A DNA stretch of 64,000 bases from CADEEN01 sp040384625 (GCA_040384625.1 JAZKIW010000130.1:9156-73155); one strand, 5' to 3'. Counted from the stretch's first letter, positions 42,076 through 51,585 are shown. Notes: generated by a model not told the origin, from the letters alone. Numbers and translations: made by a program.

Positions 42076-42680
42076 GCCCGCCTCGCAAGACGATTCCCAA
42101 CGGCGAACAGCGCCCAGGCCACGACGAGAAACGTGACGAAGATGCCAAGCGAATACACGGCAACACCCGCGTAGCCACCGACGTTGGCCGGGTTGAGAAA
42201 CGGGTAGGGGTACCAGCCCGTCGCGGCACCGCGCAGCAACACGTAGGCAAGGTAGGTGGCCGGAAACACCAGGGCCAGGGCGAGGTGCCCAGCCTTCAGC
42301 CGTGTGCCGGAAGGCTGCAGCAGCCAGTCCAGGACGATGGCCACAGGCATCAGGTAGTGCAGCACGAAGTTGATCCATGGCAGCAGGGCACCGAGATCGA
42401 CGTTTCGCAGCAGCACGGCGAAGACGATCCCGACGACCGCCATGTTCACCGCAGACAGGTAGCGCGCCACGTCCAGCGCGACACCCCTCGTCGAACGGCG
42501 GGCGAATGCGGCCAGCAGCAAGACGCACGCCGCGAAGAGATTCGAGAGGTTGGTGAAATAGCTGAAGAAGTTCAGCGGGTCGTACGACGCGCCGAGGTGC
42601 AGCGACAGCTGCCGACCGATCGCGGTAAGAACCAGCACTGCCAAGGCGATGCGTGCGGCCGTGAGGAGGGAAGAGGACAT
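42072..42680 (-). CDS. Pr6Pr-family integral membrane protein
   Basis: Membrane protein of 202 residues with about six helices. The pattern PLNFFSYFTNLSNLFAACVL, LPWINFVLHYLMPVAIVLDW and TGWYPYPFLNPANVGGYAGV is characteristic of the Pr6Pr (FAR-17a/AIG1-like) family, whose bacterial role is unknown. The start at 42680 was chosen because GAGG is close upstream and the preceding stop is 4 nt away. A GTG nine codons earlier is possible. It is coupled to the phosphatase gene by an ATGA overlap. Confidence 0.8.
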   Translation of the reverse strand: MSSSLLTAARIALAVLVLTAIGRQLSLHLGASYDPLNFFSYFTNLSNLFAACVLLLAAFARRSTRGVALDVARYLSAVNMAVVGIVFAVLLRNVDLGALLPWINFVLHYLMPVAIVLDWLLQPSGTRLKAGHLALALVFPATYLAYVLLRGAATGWYPYPFLNPANVGGYAGVAVYSLGIFVTFLVVAWALFAVGNRLARRA

Positions 42681-42684
42681 GACC

Positions 42685-43011
42685 TCAGGCTCTGCAGTAG
42701 CCTTCACCCGGCTTGACGATCAGGCAGTCCTTCTTGTCGGACAACCACTTCATGCCGGTCTGGGCGCCCGTCCCGGGGCGGATGGCCTCTGCCACGCCAT
42801 CCCTCTCGAACAGGATCCGATTTCCCTGGGCCGTGCCCTGGAACGTTCTCGCGCTGTCCAGGTTCTTGATCGTGATCCGGTAACCGCCGCCATCTTTCGC
42901 AATGTCGACAAACGTGCCCTCAGGCCCATGCCACAGGCCTGTCCACTGCGTCGGCTTCTCGCAAGCGCCCAGCAGGCAAAGGGCGGCCAAGGCCGACGTC
43001 AGAATCCGCAT
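42685..43011 (-). CDS. Small predicted lipoprotein, 108 aa
   Basis: Unrecognised lipoprotein. The N-terminus MRILTSALAALCLLGACEKP is a lipoprotein signal with the lipobox LGAC (Cys at residue 17). The mature part (WTGLWHGPEGTFVDIAKDGG and YRITIKNLDSARTFQGTAQG) looks like a small beta-barrel of lipocalin-like type. It ends with a possible disulfide pair (DCLIVKPGEGYC). No Shine-Dalgarno is apparent, so the start rests on the lipobox. It lies 19 nt downstream of the MliC-like gene, probably on the same transcript. Confidence 0.6.
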   Translation of the reverse strand: MRILTSALAALCLLGACEKPTQWTGLWHGPEGTFVDIAKDGGGYRITIKNLDSARTFQGTAQGNRILFERDGVAEAIRPGTGAQTGMKWLSDKKDCLIVKPGEGYCRA

Positions 43012-43030
43012 GGGGGGAGGCACCTGCGCG

Positions 43031-43342
43031 TCATGTGGCTTTGCAAGTGAAGGGGACCATGCGACCAATCTCCACCGTCATCTCGCTGCCCTTGCCGCGA
43101 ACGGTATTGGGGCCGTTGGAGTAGAGGAAGCCGGAGGCAGCAGGCTGTTGCTGCAGCTCGATCGGCATCCCGTTGCGGACCAGCACGCCGATACCTTGGG
43201 CAGGGAAGAAGCGCATCTCAATCTTCTCACCGCCCGTGCACTCGTACTGGACACGCCGCTCTCCGGCAGACCCTGCCTGAGGCGGGGCGGTCGCACAACT
43301 TGCCACCAGTGGCAGCACGAGAGCGATCGAGGCACTGCGCAT
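43031..43342 (-). CDS. MliC-family C-type lysozyme inhibitor lipoprotein
   Basis: Lipoprotein of 103 residues. The lipobox is VASC (IALVLPLVASCATAP). The MliC/PliC domain is visible from VQYECTGGEKIEMRF, through PAASGFLYSNGPNTVRGKGS (the conserved SG-x-Y and KG positions), to the terminal VPFTCKAT. The cysteines in YEC and FTC would form the family's disulfide. Known members protect the cell wall from host or predator lysozyme in the periplasm. It lies upstream of another small lipoprotein gene. Confidence 0.82.
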   Translation of the reverse strand: MRSASIALVLPLVASCATAPPQAGSAGERRVQYECTGGEKIEMRFFPAQGIGVLVRNGMPIELQQQPAASGFLYSNGPNTVRGKGSEMTVEIGRMVPFTCKAT

Positions 43343-43370
43343 GAATGCAAGCGTAGCGCATCACCGCCGC

Positions 43371-44744
43371 TCAGAACCGGCTCTCGACTCCCGGCGCCCG
43401 CATGCGCTGCTGTATTGCTCTCGCGTGCGCCACCCAGCCGTGCGTCTCCCAGCGCCAGAACATCAGGGCGCTGCGGATCCACTCGTCGGCCGCGTAGGCG
43501 ATCCAGATGCCGACCAGGCCATAACGCTGGCCGAGCATCAGCGAGCCGACGCCCAGCACGAGGAAGATCGACGTCACGGCGGCCGAGACCGGAAAAATCA
43601 CGTCGCCGGTCGAGCGCAGCGCGCCCAACACCACGATGTTGGCGACCCGGCCGGTCTCGAGCGCGAGCGAGATCCACAGCAGGGTCTGGGCCATATGGAT
43701 GACCGCCGGGTCGCGCGTGAAGGCGCGCATGATCCAGGGCGCGCCGGCGGCCACGATCAGGGCCATCGCCCCCGAGGCGAGCAGGCCGTTGCGCAGGCTC
43801 TTGCGCACCAGCTGGTGCGCGGTGCGGAATTCGCCCGAGCCGATCAGGTGGCCGACCATGATCTCGCAGGCCCAGCCGATGGCCAGGCTGATCAGCACCA
43901 CATAGCGCAGGGTCTGCAGCACGTAGGCCTGGGTGGCCAGCGCGGCCACGCCCAGCTTGGCCGCGGCCGACAGCGACATCAGGAAGGCGACGCGGTAGGC
44001 CAGTTCGAGCGAGGCGCCCGGCACGCCGATGCGCAGCACCGGCACCAGGGCGCGCGCCGGGCAATACCACCAGTCGCGCTGCGTCGGCACCAGGTTCATG
44101 CGCCGGCGCCACAGCCACAGGTGCAAGGCCAGGCCGGTGGCGCGGCTGAGTGTCAGCGCCAGCGCATAGCCGGGCAGGCCCAGGCCGTTCCAGTCGCCCA
44201 GGCCCAGGTCGAGCATCAGCGGAAGGGCCAGCGTCAGGTGCGTGGCGTGCATCACCAGCATCACGAACAGGGTGTCGCGCGCGTACAGGTGGGCGCGCAG
44301 GATGCTGGCCATCACCAGGTTGTAGGCTTCGAGCAGGGCCGCCACCGCCAGCAGTGGCAGGTAGGTGCTGGCCAGGGTGGCCACCGCGTCGGGGGCGTTC
44401 AGCAGCTCGAGGGTCCAGCCGCTGCCGAACAGGAGCCAAAGCGCGGCGACCGTACCGAGCCAGGTGCAGGCGCCCAGGCCGACCAGGGCTGTGCGTTGCG
44501 CGGCAGCCGCGCGGCGAGCACCGAGGGACTGGGTGATCGTGACACCCACGCCGATGGCCAGCACACGAAACAGCACGAACAGCGACTCGAGCACCTGCTG
44601 GCTCATGCCGAAGGCGCCCGCCGTGGCATCCGAAATGCGCGAGGCCATCCACAGGCCGGCCATCGCCACGCTGATGCCGACCAGGAACTCGCCCAGGATG
44701 GGCCCGGCAATCGGCGTGATGCGTGGGCGCTGCAGGCGGGCCAT
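43371..44744 (-). CDS. MATE-family efflux transporter
   Basis: Twelve-helix multidrug/organic-cation antiporter of 457 residues. The two homologous halves start at ITPIAGPILGEFLVGISVAM and at VLRIGVPGASLELAYRVAFL; MSQQVLESLFVLFRVLAIGV and LYARDTLFVMLVMHATHL are family-typical segments. The ATG at MARLQRPRITP gives the normal MATE length. The frame is open far upstream, but that sequence lies antisense to the divergent ABC transporter gene. There is no convincing Shine-Dalgarno. Substrates are unknown. Confidence 0.88.
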   Translation of the reverse strand: MARLQRPRITPIAGPILGEFLVGISVAMAGLWMASRISDATAGAFGMSQQVLESLFVLFRVLAIGVGVTITQSLGARRAAAAQRTALVGLGACTWLGTVAALWLLFGSGWTLELLNAPDAVATLASTYLPLLAVAALLEAYNLVMASILRAHLYARDTLFVMLVMHATHLTLALPLMLDLGLGDWNGLGLPGYALALTLSRATGLALHLWLWRRRMNLVPTQRDWWYCPARALVPVLRIGVPGASLELAYRVAFLMSLSAAAKLGVAALATQAYVLQTLRYVVLISLAIGWACEIMVGHLIGSGEFRTAHQLVRKSLRNGLLASGAMALIVAAGAPWIMRAFTRDPAVIHMAQTLLWISLALETGRVANIVVLGALRSTGDVIFPVSAAVTSIFLVLGVGSLMLGQRYGLVGIWIAYAADEWIRSALMFWRWETHGWVAHARAIQQRMRAPGVESRF

Positions 44745-44828
44745 GGCGGACTTGAACGAGAGCTCGGCCGGACTATATCGGTGCCCCTTCGCAGGAGCCT
44801 GCGACGCCTGCGGCGCTATCCTCATGCC

Positions 44829-45760
<932 letters not shown>

Positions 45761-45764
<4 letters not shown>

Positions 45765-46522
45765 ACCTGCACGCCGTGCGCGCGATCTACGGGTTCGAGA
45801 TGGCGCGGGCCTGGCGCACCCTGATGCAAAGCATCATCTCGCCGGTGATCTCGACCTCGCTCTACTTCATCGTCTTCGGCGCGGCCATCGGCTCGCGCAT
45901 CCCCGAGGTCGGCGGCGTCAGCTACGGCGCCTTCATCGTGCCGGGCCTGATCATGCTGTCGCTCCTGACGCAAAGCATCTCGAACGCCTCGTTCGGCATC
46001 TACTTCCCCAAGTTCACCGGCACGATCTACGAACTGCTGTCGGCGCCGGTGTCGTACGTCGAGATCCTTATCGCCTACGTCGGCGCAGCGGCGTCCAAGT
46101 CGATCATCCTGGGCCTGATCATCCTGGCCACCGCCGGTCTGTTCGTGCCACTGCAGGTGGCGCACCCGTTCTGGATGCTGCTGTTCCTGGTGCTGACCTC
46201 GGTCACCTTCAGCCTCATCGGCTTCATCATTGGCATCTGGGCCGACGGCTTCGAAAAACTGCAGGTGGTGCCGCTCTTGATCGTCACGCCGCTGACCTTC
46301 CTCGGCGGAAGCTTCTACTCGATCGACATGCTGCCGCCGCTGTGGCAGAAGGTAGCCCTGTTCAACCCGGTGGTCTACCTGGTCAGCGGCTTTCGCTGGA
46401 GCTTTTATGACCAGGCCGATGTGAGCCTGGCGCTCAGCCTGGGCATGACTGCCGCGTTCCTCGCGGCGTCCCTGATCACCGTGGCCTGGATCTTCCGCAC
46501 CGGCTATCGCCTCAAGACCTAG
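45761..46522 (+). CDS. ABC-2-type exporter permease (YadH-like)
   Basis: Permease of 253 residues (YadH is 256) with six helices. The opening RAIYGFEMARAWRTLMQSII, the FIVPGLIMLSLLTQSISNAS segment and PLTFLGGSFYSIDMLPPLWQ near residue 190 match ABC-2 transporter type permeases. It is coupled to the YadG-like ATPase. The last 11 nt overlap the 3' end of the convergent anti-sigma-kinase-like gene. The exported compound is unknown. Confidence 0.92.
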
Positions 46523-46937
46523 TCAGCACCACGCGCAGGCGGTTCCAGCCGTCCTCGCGCGCATAGCTCACGCTGCTGGCCATGCGCACCACCAGGGGAA
46601 TGCCGAGGTGCCCGACCGGCCGCTCGGCGACATCGGCCTCCAGTTCCGCGGCGGCCGCGCCCAAGCGGGCCAGCGGGTCGAAGGGCGGCGCCGCGTCGGC
46701 ATACAGCAGTCTCAGCTGCGTGACGCCCGCCTGCAGCGTCAGACAGACCGGAGCGACGCTGTCGCCGCCATGGCCGTGGCTGACCGTGTTGCTGAAAAGC
46801 TCTTCGACGATCAGGGTCATGCGCAGGGCGTCGCCATGGGCGATGCCTTGCTGCTCGCAGAAGCCTTCGATGAAGGCCGCGGCCTGCGGCAGGGCGTCCA
46901 TGCGGGCGGCAAAGGTGCGCTGGGCGTCGACGCTCAT
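46512..46937 (-). CDS. RsbW-type serine kinase / anti-sigma HATPase protein
   Basis: Single-domain GHKL ATPase of 141 residues. The N-box is LIVEELFSNTVSHGHGGDS (about residues 43-61) and a short glycine box is in VGHLGIPLVVRMA, as in RsbW/SpoIIAB-type kinases that phosphorylate a STAS antagonist and sequester a target protein. It is divergent from the fecR-like gene. The matching STAS and SpoIIE-type phosphatase genes lie 4-5 kb away on the same strand. No sigma factor is adjacent, so what it binds is unknown. Confidence 0.82.
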   Translation of the reverse strand: MSVDAQRTFAARMDALPQAAAFIEGFCEQQGIAHGDALRMTLIVEELFSNTVSHGHGGDSVAPVCLTLQAGVTQLRLLYADAAPPFDPLARLGAAAAELEADVAERPVGHLGIPLVVRMASSVSYAREDGWNRLRVVLTRS

Positions 46938-47009
46938 TGCGGCAACGCGTGCGCAGCGGGTAAGCTCGCCACGGCCGGCACTCGGGCGGGCGATGGGGGA
47001 GGAACGCGA

Positions 47010-47465
47010 ATGAAACAAGCACAAGGGCGCCGCCTCGGCCGTGCATTGCTGGCGCTGACGGCAGCCGCGCTGACGACGCTTGCCGCACAGGCCGAGGTCG
47101 GCCAGATCAAAGTCGCCAAGGGCCAGGTGTCGGTCGACCGCAAGGGCCAGGCGTTGCCGGGACAGGTGGGCATGCTGCTCGAGCCCGCCGATGTCCTGAA
47201 GACCGGTGCCGACGGTTCGGTGGGCGTCACCATGCGCGACAACTCCCTGCTCTCGGCCGGGCCGAACAGCATCCTGGCTCTGGAGCGCTTCGAATTCGAC
47301 GCCACCACCAGCCAGGGGCGCTTCGACGCGAAACTGCAGCGCGGCACGCTGGCCGTGGTCTCCGGGCGCATCGCCAAGCAGTCGCCGCAGGCGATGACGG
47401 TGCGCACGCCTTCGGCCGTGCTGGGCGTGCGCGGCACGGAGTTCGTGGTCGCCGTGGATGAATAG
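47010..47465 (+). CDS. Exported FecR-domain protein
   Basis: Periplasmic protein of 151 residues with a signal peptide (LLALTAAALTTLAAQAEVGQ). The FecR beta domain covers most of the rest: VGMLLEPADVLKTGADGSVG, MRDNSLLSAGPNSILALERF, LQRGTLAVVSGRIAKQ and TPSAVLGVRGTEFVVAVD, the signature ending of stand-alone FecR proteins. GGGGAGG lies just upstream of the ATG. It overlaps the OmpA-family lipoprotein gene by 8 nt and faces the CHASE2-SpoIIE gene. It may act as the periplasmic ligand or scaffold for CHASE2 signalling (inference). Confidence 0.85.
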   Translation: MKQAQGRRLGRALLALTAAALTTLAAQAEVGQIKVAKGQVSVDRKGQALPGQVGMLLEPADVLKTGADGSVGVTMRDNSLLSAGPNSILALERFEFDATTSQGRFDAKLQRGTLAVVSGRIAKQSPQAMTVRTPSAVLGVRGTEFVVAVDE

Positions 47466-48063
47466 CTTGGCGCGCCGCCTCGGCGCTGCCTTCCTCGCGG
47501 CGCTGGTCCTGGCGCTGGCGGCCTGCGCGACCCCGCAGGGCTCGGTCGTCCTGCTGCCCGACAAGGATGGCAAGAACACGGCCGTGGTGGTCAACCAGGG
47601 CACCGACCAGGTGCCGCTGGCCCAGCCGTATGCCGCGGCGCACCTGACCAGTGGCGGGCCCAAGGGCTACCAGTCGAGTGCCGAGGAGGTGCAGCGCTAC
47701 TTCGGCGCTGCCCTGGCCGCGCGGCCGCTGGCGCCGGCGCAGTTCACGCTCTACTTCGTCGAAGGCAAGGACGAGTTCACCGAAGAGTCGAAGCGGCTCA
47801 TCGACAACGTGTTCAGCGAGATCGCCCGGCGCCCGGTGCCCGACGTGCTGGTCATCGGCCACACCGACAAGGTCGGTACCGATGCCTTCAATGATCCGCT
47901 GTCGCGCCAGCGTGCCGAGGTGGTGCGCAATGCACTGCTGGCGCGCGGCATCGCGGCCGACAAGGTCATGGCCATCGGCCGCGGCAAGCGTGAGCCGGTG
48001 GTGCCCACAGCCGAGGGCGTGGCCGAGGCGCGAAACCGCCGCGTCGAAATCCAGGTGCGCTGA
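47458..48063 (+). CDS. OmpA-family peptidoglycan-associated lipoprotein
   Basis: Lipoprotein of 201 residues. The signal MNSLARRLGAAFLAALVLAL ends in the lipobox LAAC. The C-terminal OmpA domain (about residues 95-200) shows DVLVIGHTDKVGTDAFNDPL and LSRQRAEVVRNALLARGI with the meso-diaminopimelate-binding Asp and Arg, ending in EARNRRVEIQVR. It should anchor in the outer membrane and hold peptidoglycan. The ATG lies inside the last codons of the fecR-like gene. It converges with CHASE2-SpoIIE, with 2 nt between the stops. Confidence 0.88.
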   Translation: MNSLARRLGAAFLAALVLALAACATPQGSVVLLPDKDGKNTAVVVNQGTDQVPLAQPYAAAHLTSGGPKGYQSSAEEVQRYFGAALAARPLAPAQFTLYFVEGKDEFTEESKRLIDNVFSEIARRPVPDVLVIGHTDKVGTDAFNDPLSRQRAEVVRNALLARGIAADKVMAIGRGKREPVVPTAEGVAEARNRRVEIQVR

Positions 48064-48065
48064 GT

Positions 48066-50189
48066 TCACGGCCGGCCCTGCCCGTGCCAGCGCAGGGCCA
48101 GGATCGTCAGGTCGTCGGCCGCCTCGGCACCGTCGGAAAAGGCCATCACGTCGGTGCGCAAGTTGGTCACCAGCTCGCGCGCACTCGACGTACCGTTGTT
48201 CAGGCGCCGCAGCACCTCCTGCGCTCGCGCCTGGCCGTACAGCTCGGCGGCCGGGTTCTGCGCCTCGGTCACGCCGTCGGTCATCAGGCACAGCGCTTCT
48301 CCGGGCAGCAGCTGGCAGCGGGCGCCCTGGTAATCGAAGTCTCCCATCGCGCACAAGGGCGGGCCGTCGCCGTCTTCGATGCGCGCCAGATCATGGCGCG
48401 ACGCGTGCAGGCGGTAAGGGTTGTCGTGGCCGGCATTGCAGTACTCGAGTTCTCCGCTGCTCAGGTCAAGGATCGCGGCAAAGACGGTGACGAAGAGCAT
48501 CTCGGGGTTGTCGCGCGAGACCTCGGCGTTCGCCGCGCTCATGATCTGGCCGATGCGGGCGTTCGGCGAGCGCAGCATCGCGCTCTTGTACAAGGCCTTG
48601 CTCACCGCCATGAAGATCGATGCCGACAGGCCCTTGCCGGCGACGTCGCCGACGAGCAGGAAGAGGCGGTCAGCATCGAGGCGGAAGAAGTCGTACAGGT
48701 CGCCACCGACCTCGCGCGCCGCGGTCAGCGTCGCGTACAGCTCGATGCGCTGATCACCCTGCAGCAGGTCCAGGCGCGGCAGGCTGCCGGTCTGGATGCG
48801 CTGCGCGGCTTCGAGTTCGCCGGCGATGCGGGCGCTCTGCTCGCGCTGGGCTTGCACCACGGCCTGCAGCGCCTTGCGCTGGCGCGTCGATTCACCGAGG
48901 GTCAGCACAGCCATCACGACGAACAGCAGGAGCAGTGACAGACCCGGCGTAGCCGCGTCGAACAGCAGGTGCCGAGTGTCGAAGAGCGCGAATGCGGCCA
49001 GCACCGGCAACAGCATGCAGACAAGCACCAGCAGGGCGCCATAGCCGGGCTTGATGCGCGGCGTCACGCGCAGCAACATCGCTCCCAGGATGAGCAGCAA
49101 CAGCGCTTCGGCGCCGGCCGCCCAGGTCGGGCGCTGCAGCAGGCTGCCGGCAAGCAGGTTCTCGATCAGCTGGGCGTGGATTTCGCTGCCCGGCATGCGC
49201 TCGCCGACCGGGGTGTCCTGGTAATCGTGCAGGCCGATCGCCGTAGGGCCGATCAGCACCAGCTGCCCGCGCAGCATCGAGGCGTCGACCTTGCCCTGCA
49301 GCACGTCGACCGCGGAGACGAAACGGTCGGTCCGTCGTGGCGAGAAGTAGGGCCTCACCGCCGCGTCCGGCTCGGTCGGCACGCGCAGGTCGCCGAGCGT
49401 CACGGCGGTGGCGGCGCCGCCATCGGTGGACAGACGCAGGTTAGGCGCCTTGGTGGCCACGCGCAGCATCTCCAGAGCCAGCGAAGGCACGAGCGTGCCG
49501 TCAATGCTGGCCACCAGGGGCATGCGGCGCAGCACACCGTGCGTGGTGTCGACCGAGATCAGGCCCCAGCCCGAGGCAGGCTCGTCGAGGGCGTCGATGT
49601 TCGTCAGTGCACCGGCATGCTGCTTGACCTTGGGCGTCGATGCATCGCCGCTGTGCGAGGGTGCGATCAGGATCGGGACGCTGCGCAGCGCCTTGCGGCT
49701 CGGCTCGGGCGTGCCGGCGAAGGCCATCACTGCAGGGGCGCGGAGCAGTGCATTGGCCAGAGCCCGGTCGTTCGAGGGCAAGGCCGCCAGCAGGCCGGTG
49801 AGCGTCGGGTCGGTGATCGCGATCTCGGCGAGCAGGTGCTCCGGCGAGAGCGCGTCGACTTCGGGCATCAGCACGTCGACGCCGATCGCCGCCGGCCCCA
49901 CGGCGTTGATCGCGTCGACGAGCTCGGCCAGGCGCGTGCGCGGCCACGGCCACTGGCCCAGCGCGAGCAGGCTCTTCTGGTCGATCTCGACCACGGTGAC
50001 CGGCAGCACGTTGACCTGCCGCGGGTGCATGGCCTGGTGAGCGTCGAACCAGGCCGACTGCAGCCGCTCTGTCCAGGGCGCGCCGAGCGCGTTCATCAGG
50101 GCCAGGGCGGCCAGCAGTGTCGCGCCGATGAGGAAGATGCGGGCGGGAGGGCCGCCCCGGGCCGCGTCAGGCACGGCCCGCGCCGTCAC
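48066..50189 (-). CDS. CHASE2-domain sensor fused to SpoIIE-type PP2C phosphatase
   Basis: Membrane signalling protein of 707 residues. One N-terminal helix (about 18-38) leads into a periplasmic CHASE2 domain (about 40-330; VTVVEIDQKSLLALGQWPWP, AAIGVDVLMPEVD, DASMLRGQLVLIGPTAIGLH). Three C-terminal helices (about 350-425), a short coiled coil and a SpoIIE/RsbU phosphatase follow (about 470-700). Metal and catalytic residues are visible in REVGGDLYDFF, VGDVAGKGLSAS, LMTDGVTEA and DDLTILALRW. GTG start with GTGA overlap. It would dephosphorylate the STAS protein encoded upstream in response to an envelope signal. Confidence 0.92.
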   Translation of the reverse strand: MTARAVPDAARGGPPARIFLIGATLLAALALMNALGAPWTERLQSAWFDAHQAMHPRQVNVLPVTVVEIDQKSLLALGQWPWPRTRLAELVDAINAVGPAAIGVDVLMPEVDALSPEHLLAEIAITDPTLTGLLAALPSNDRALANALLRAPAVMAFAGTPEPSRKALRSVPILIAPSHSGDASTPKVKQHAGALTNIDALDEPASGWGLISVDTTHGVLRRMPLVASIDGTLVPSLALEMLRVATKAPNLRLSTDGGAATAVTLGDLRVPTEPDAAVRPYFSPRRTDRFVSAVDVLQGKVDASMLRGQLVLIGPTAIGLHDYQDTPVGERMPGSEIHAQLIENLLAGSLLQRPTWAAGAEALLLLILGAMLLRVTPRIKPGYGALLVLVCMLLPVLAAFALFDTRHLLFDAATPGLSLLLLFVVMAVLTLGESTRQRKALQAVVQAQREQSARIAGELEAAQRIQTGSLPRLDLLQGDQRIELYATLTAAREVGGDLYDFFRLDADRLFLLVGDVAGKGLSASIFMAVSKALYKSAMLRSPNARIGQIMSAANAEVSRDNPEMLFVTVFAAILDLSSGELEYCNAGHDNPYRLHASRHDLARIEDGDGPPLCAMGDFDYQGARCQLLPGEALCLMTDGVTEAQNPAAELYGQARAQEVLRRLNNGTSSARELVTNLRTDVMAFSDGAEAADDLTILALRWHGQGRP

Positions 50190-51145
50190 AGCCCGATTTC
50201 CAGCCCGTCGTAAGCCGCGCTGACATGCAGACGCTTCGTGCCGCGCGTGATCTCCTCCAAGCGCCGCGTTTCAGCCAGAACGGCGTCGATGGTGGCGTCG
50301 TCATGCACCGGTTCATGGTGGTACAGGCACAGCTGGCGCACGCCGGCCATCTGACACAGCTCGACGCCGACGATGTTGCTCGAGTGGCCCCAGTCGGCCT
50401 TGACCGAGATCGCATCGGCCAGCGAGTACATGCCGTCGAAGATCACCAGGTCGGCATGGCGGAAGAAGTTGACGACGCGTTCGGTGTGTTCGGCCTGGGA
50501 CAGCGGGTGCTCTGAGTCGGTCGAATAGATCACCACCTTGCCTTGCGACTCGAAGCGAAAGCCGTAGGAGTCGCCACCGTGGCGCTGCAACATGGCCCTC
50601 ACGCGCACCCCGGCGATGTCGTAGTCCTGACCAGGCTGGAGGTGAACGAACTCCAGCTTGGCGCCGAAGATGGAAAAGTCGACCGGAAACGAGGGCTGGT
50701 CCTGCTGGTGGCGCAAGGCGGCCTCGAAGCCGTCGTGGCAGCCGTAGATCAGCACCCGGTTTCCTGGGACGAAGGCCGGCACGAAGAACGGCAGGCCCAT
50801 GATGTGGTCCCAGTGCAGGTGGGACAGGAAGATGTGGAAGGTCTGCGTGGCGCCGCGGGCACGCTGGGCCATCGCCGCCTGCCCGAAGGGCCGCAGCCCG
50901 CTACCCATGTCGCAGACGAAGTAGTCGAAGCCGCCGGTTTCGATCTGCACGCAGGAGGTGTGGCCACCATAGGTACCCGACTCGGCGAACGGCAGGCCGG
51001 CCAGCACGCGCTCGAGGTCTGCCTCGGTCGCCAGCGGGCGGTTGCGTGCGGCGCGCAACGCCGCCAGCTGTTTCTGGCGCACGCCGGCCGCGGTGAGCGC
51101 CACCGGCAGCGAACCGCGCGTGCCCCAGAAGCGCACCCGCATCAT
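50186..51145 (-). CDS. Metallo-beta-lactamase-fold hydrolase
   Basis: Cytoplasmic MBL-fold protein of 319 residues. It starts MMRVRFWGTRGSLPVALTAA, the opening of a PhnP/RNase Z-like MBL subgroup often found beside regulatory phosphatases. The metal site is HIFLSHLHWDHIMGLPFF (HxHxDH, about residue 130). Further ligands are likely in VVIYSTDSEHPLSQ and CLYHHEPVHDDATID. It lies between the STAS and CHASE2-SpoIIE genes with 4-nt overlaps on both sides, so all three are co-translated. The substrate is unknown; a small signalling nucleotide or ester is possible. Confidence 0.85.
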   Translation of the reverse strand: MMRVRFWGTRGSLPVALTAAGVRQKQLAALRAARNRPLATEADLERVLAGLPFAESGTYGGHTSCVQIETGGFDYFVCDMGSGLRPFGQAAMAQRARGATQTFHIFLSHLHWDHIMGLPFFVPAFVPGNRVLIYGCHDGFEAALRHQQDQPSFPVDFSIFGAKLEFVHLQPGQDYDIAGVRVRAMLQRHGGDSYGFRFESQGKVVIYSTDSEHPLSQAEHTERVVNFFRHADLVIFDGMYSLADAISVKADWGHSSNIVGVELCQMAGVRQLCLYHHEPVHDDATIDAVLAETRRLEEITRGTKRLHVSAAYDGLEIGL

Positions 51146-51534
51146 GGCGCCGGCGCGGCGCCCGCGCTCCGGTATTGAGCCAGCGCGGCGCTTGAACACA
51201 GGGCCAGCGCGTCATCCAGGGTTTCGGTGACGGTCAGGATGCGGTCGAAGCGGCTGATGGTGAAGATCTCGGCCACCACCGGTTGTAGCGCAGTCACCAA
51301 CAACTGCGCCTTGCCTTCGCGCATCTGCTTGGCAGCGATCATCAGCACGCGAAGCCCGACGCTGCTGATGTACTCGACACCCGAGAAGTCCAGCACCAGG
51401 GCACCGTGGTCGCGGCCGGCCTGCGCCAACAGCGGCGTCAACGCCGCTTCGAGCGCTGCCGCACTCTGGTGGTCGATCCGACCGACCGGGGTGGCGACGA
51501 TGGTGTCGGCAAAGTGGCGCGTCGCGAGGGGCAA
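51142..51534 (-). CDS. STAS-domain anti-sigma-factor antagonist
   Basis: Single STAS domain of 130 residues with the chosen TTG start. The phosphorylation loop is LVLDFSGVEYISSVGLRVLM; the second Ser of the ISS pair (Ser58) is at the position phosphorylated in SpoIIAA and RsbV. The start is uncertain: TTG at 51534 gives a compact STAS domain downstream of a good promoter (TATACT at 51586-51591), while another in-frame TTG lies about 48 nt further upstream. It is the first gene of the STAS-MBL-CHASE2/SpoIIE operon and the likely substrate of the HATPase kinase and the phosphatase. Confidence 0.8.
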   Translation of the reverse strand: MPLATRHFADTIVATPVGRIDHQSAAALEAALTPLLAQAGRDHGALVLDFSGVEYISSVGLRVLMIAAKQMREGKAQLLVTALQPVVAEIFTISRFDRILTVTETLDDALALCSSAALAQYRSAGAAPAP

Positions 51535-51585
51535 GGTGCGTCCGTCCCGGGAGGTTGATCGGCCGGCTGCGAAGAGCCGCAAATC

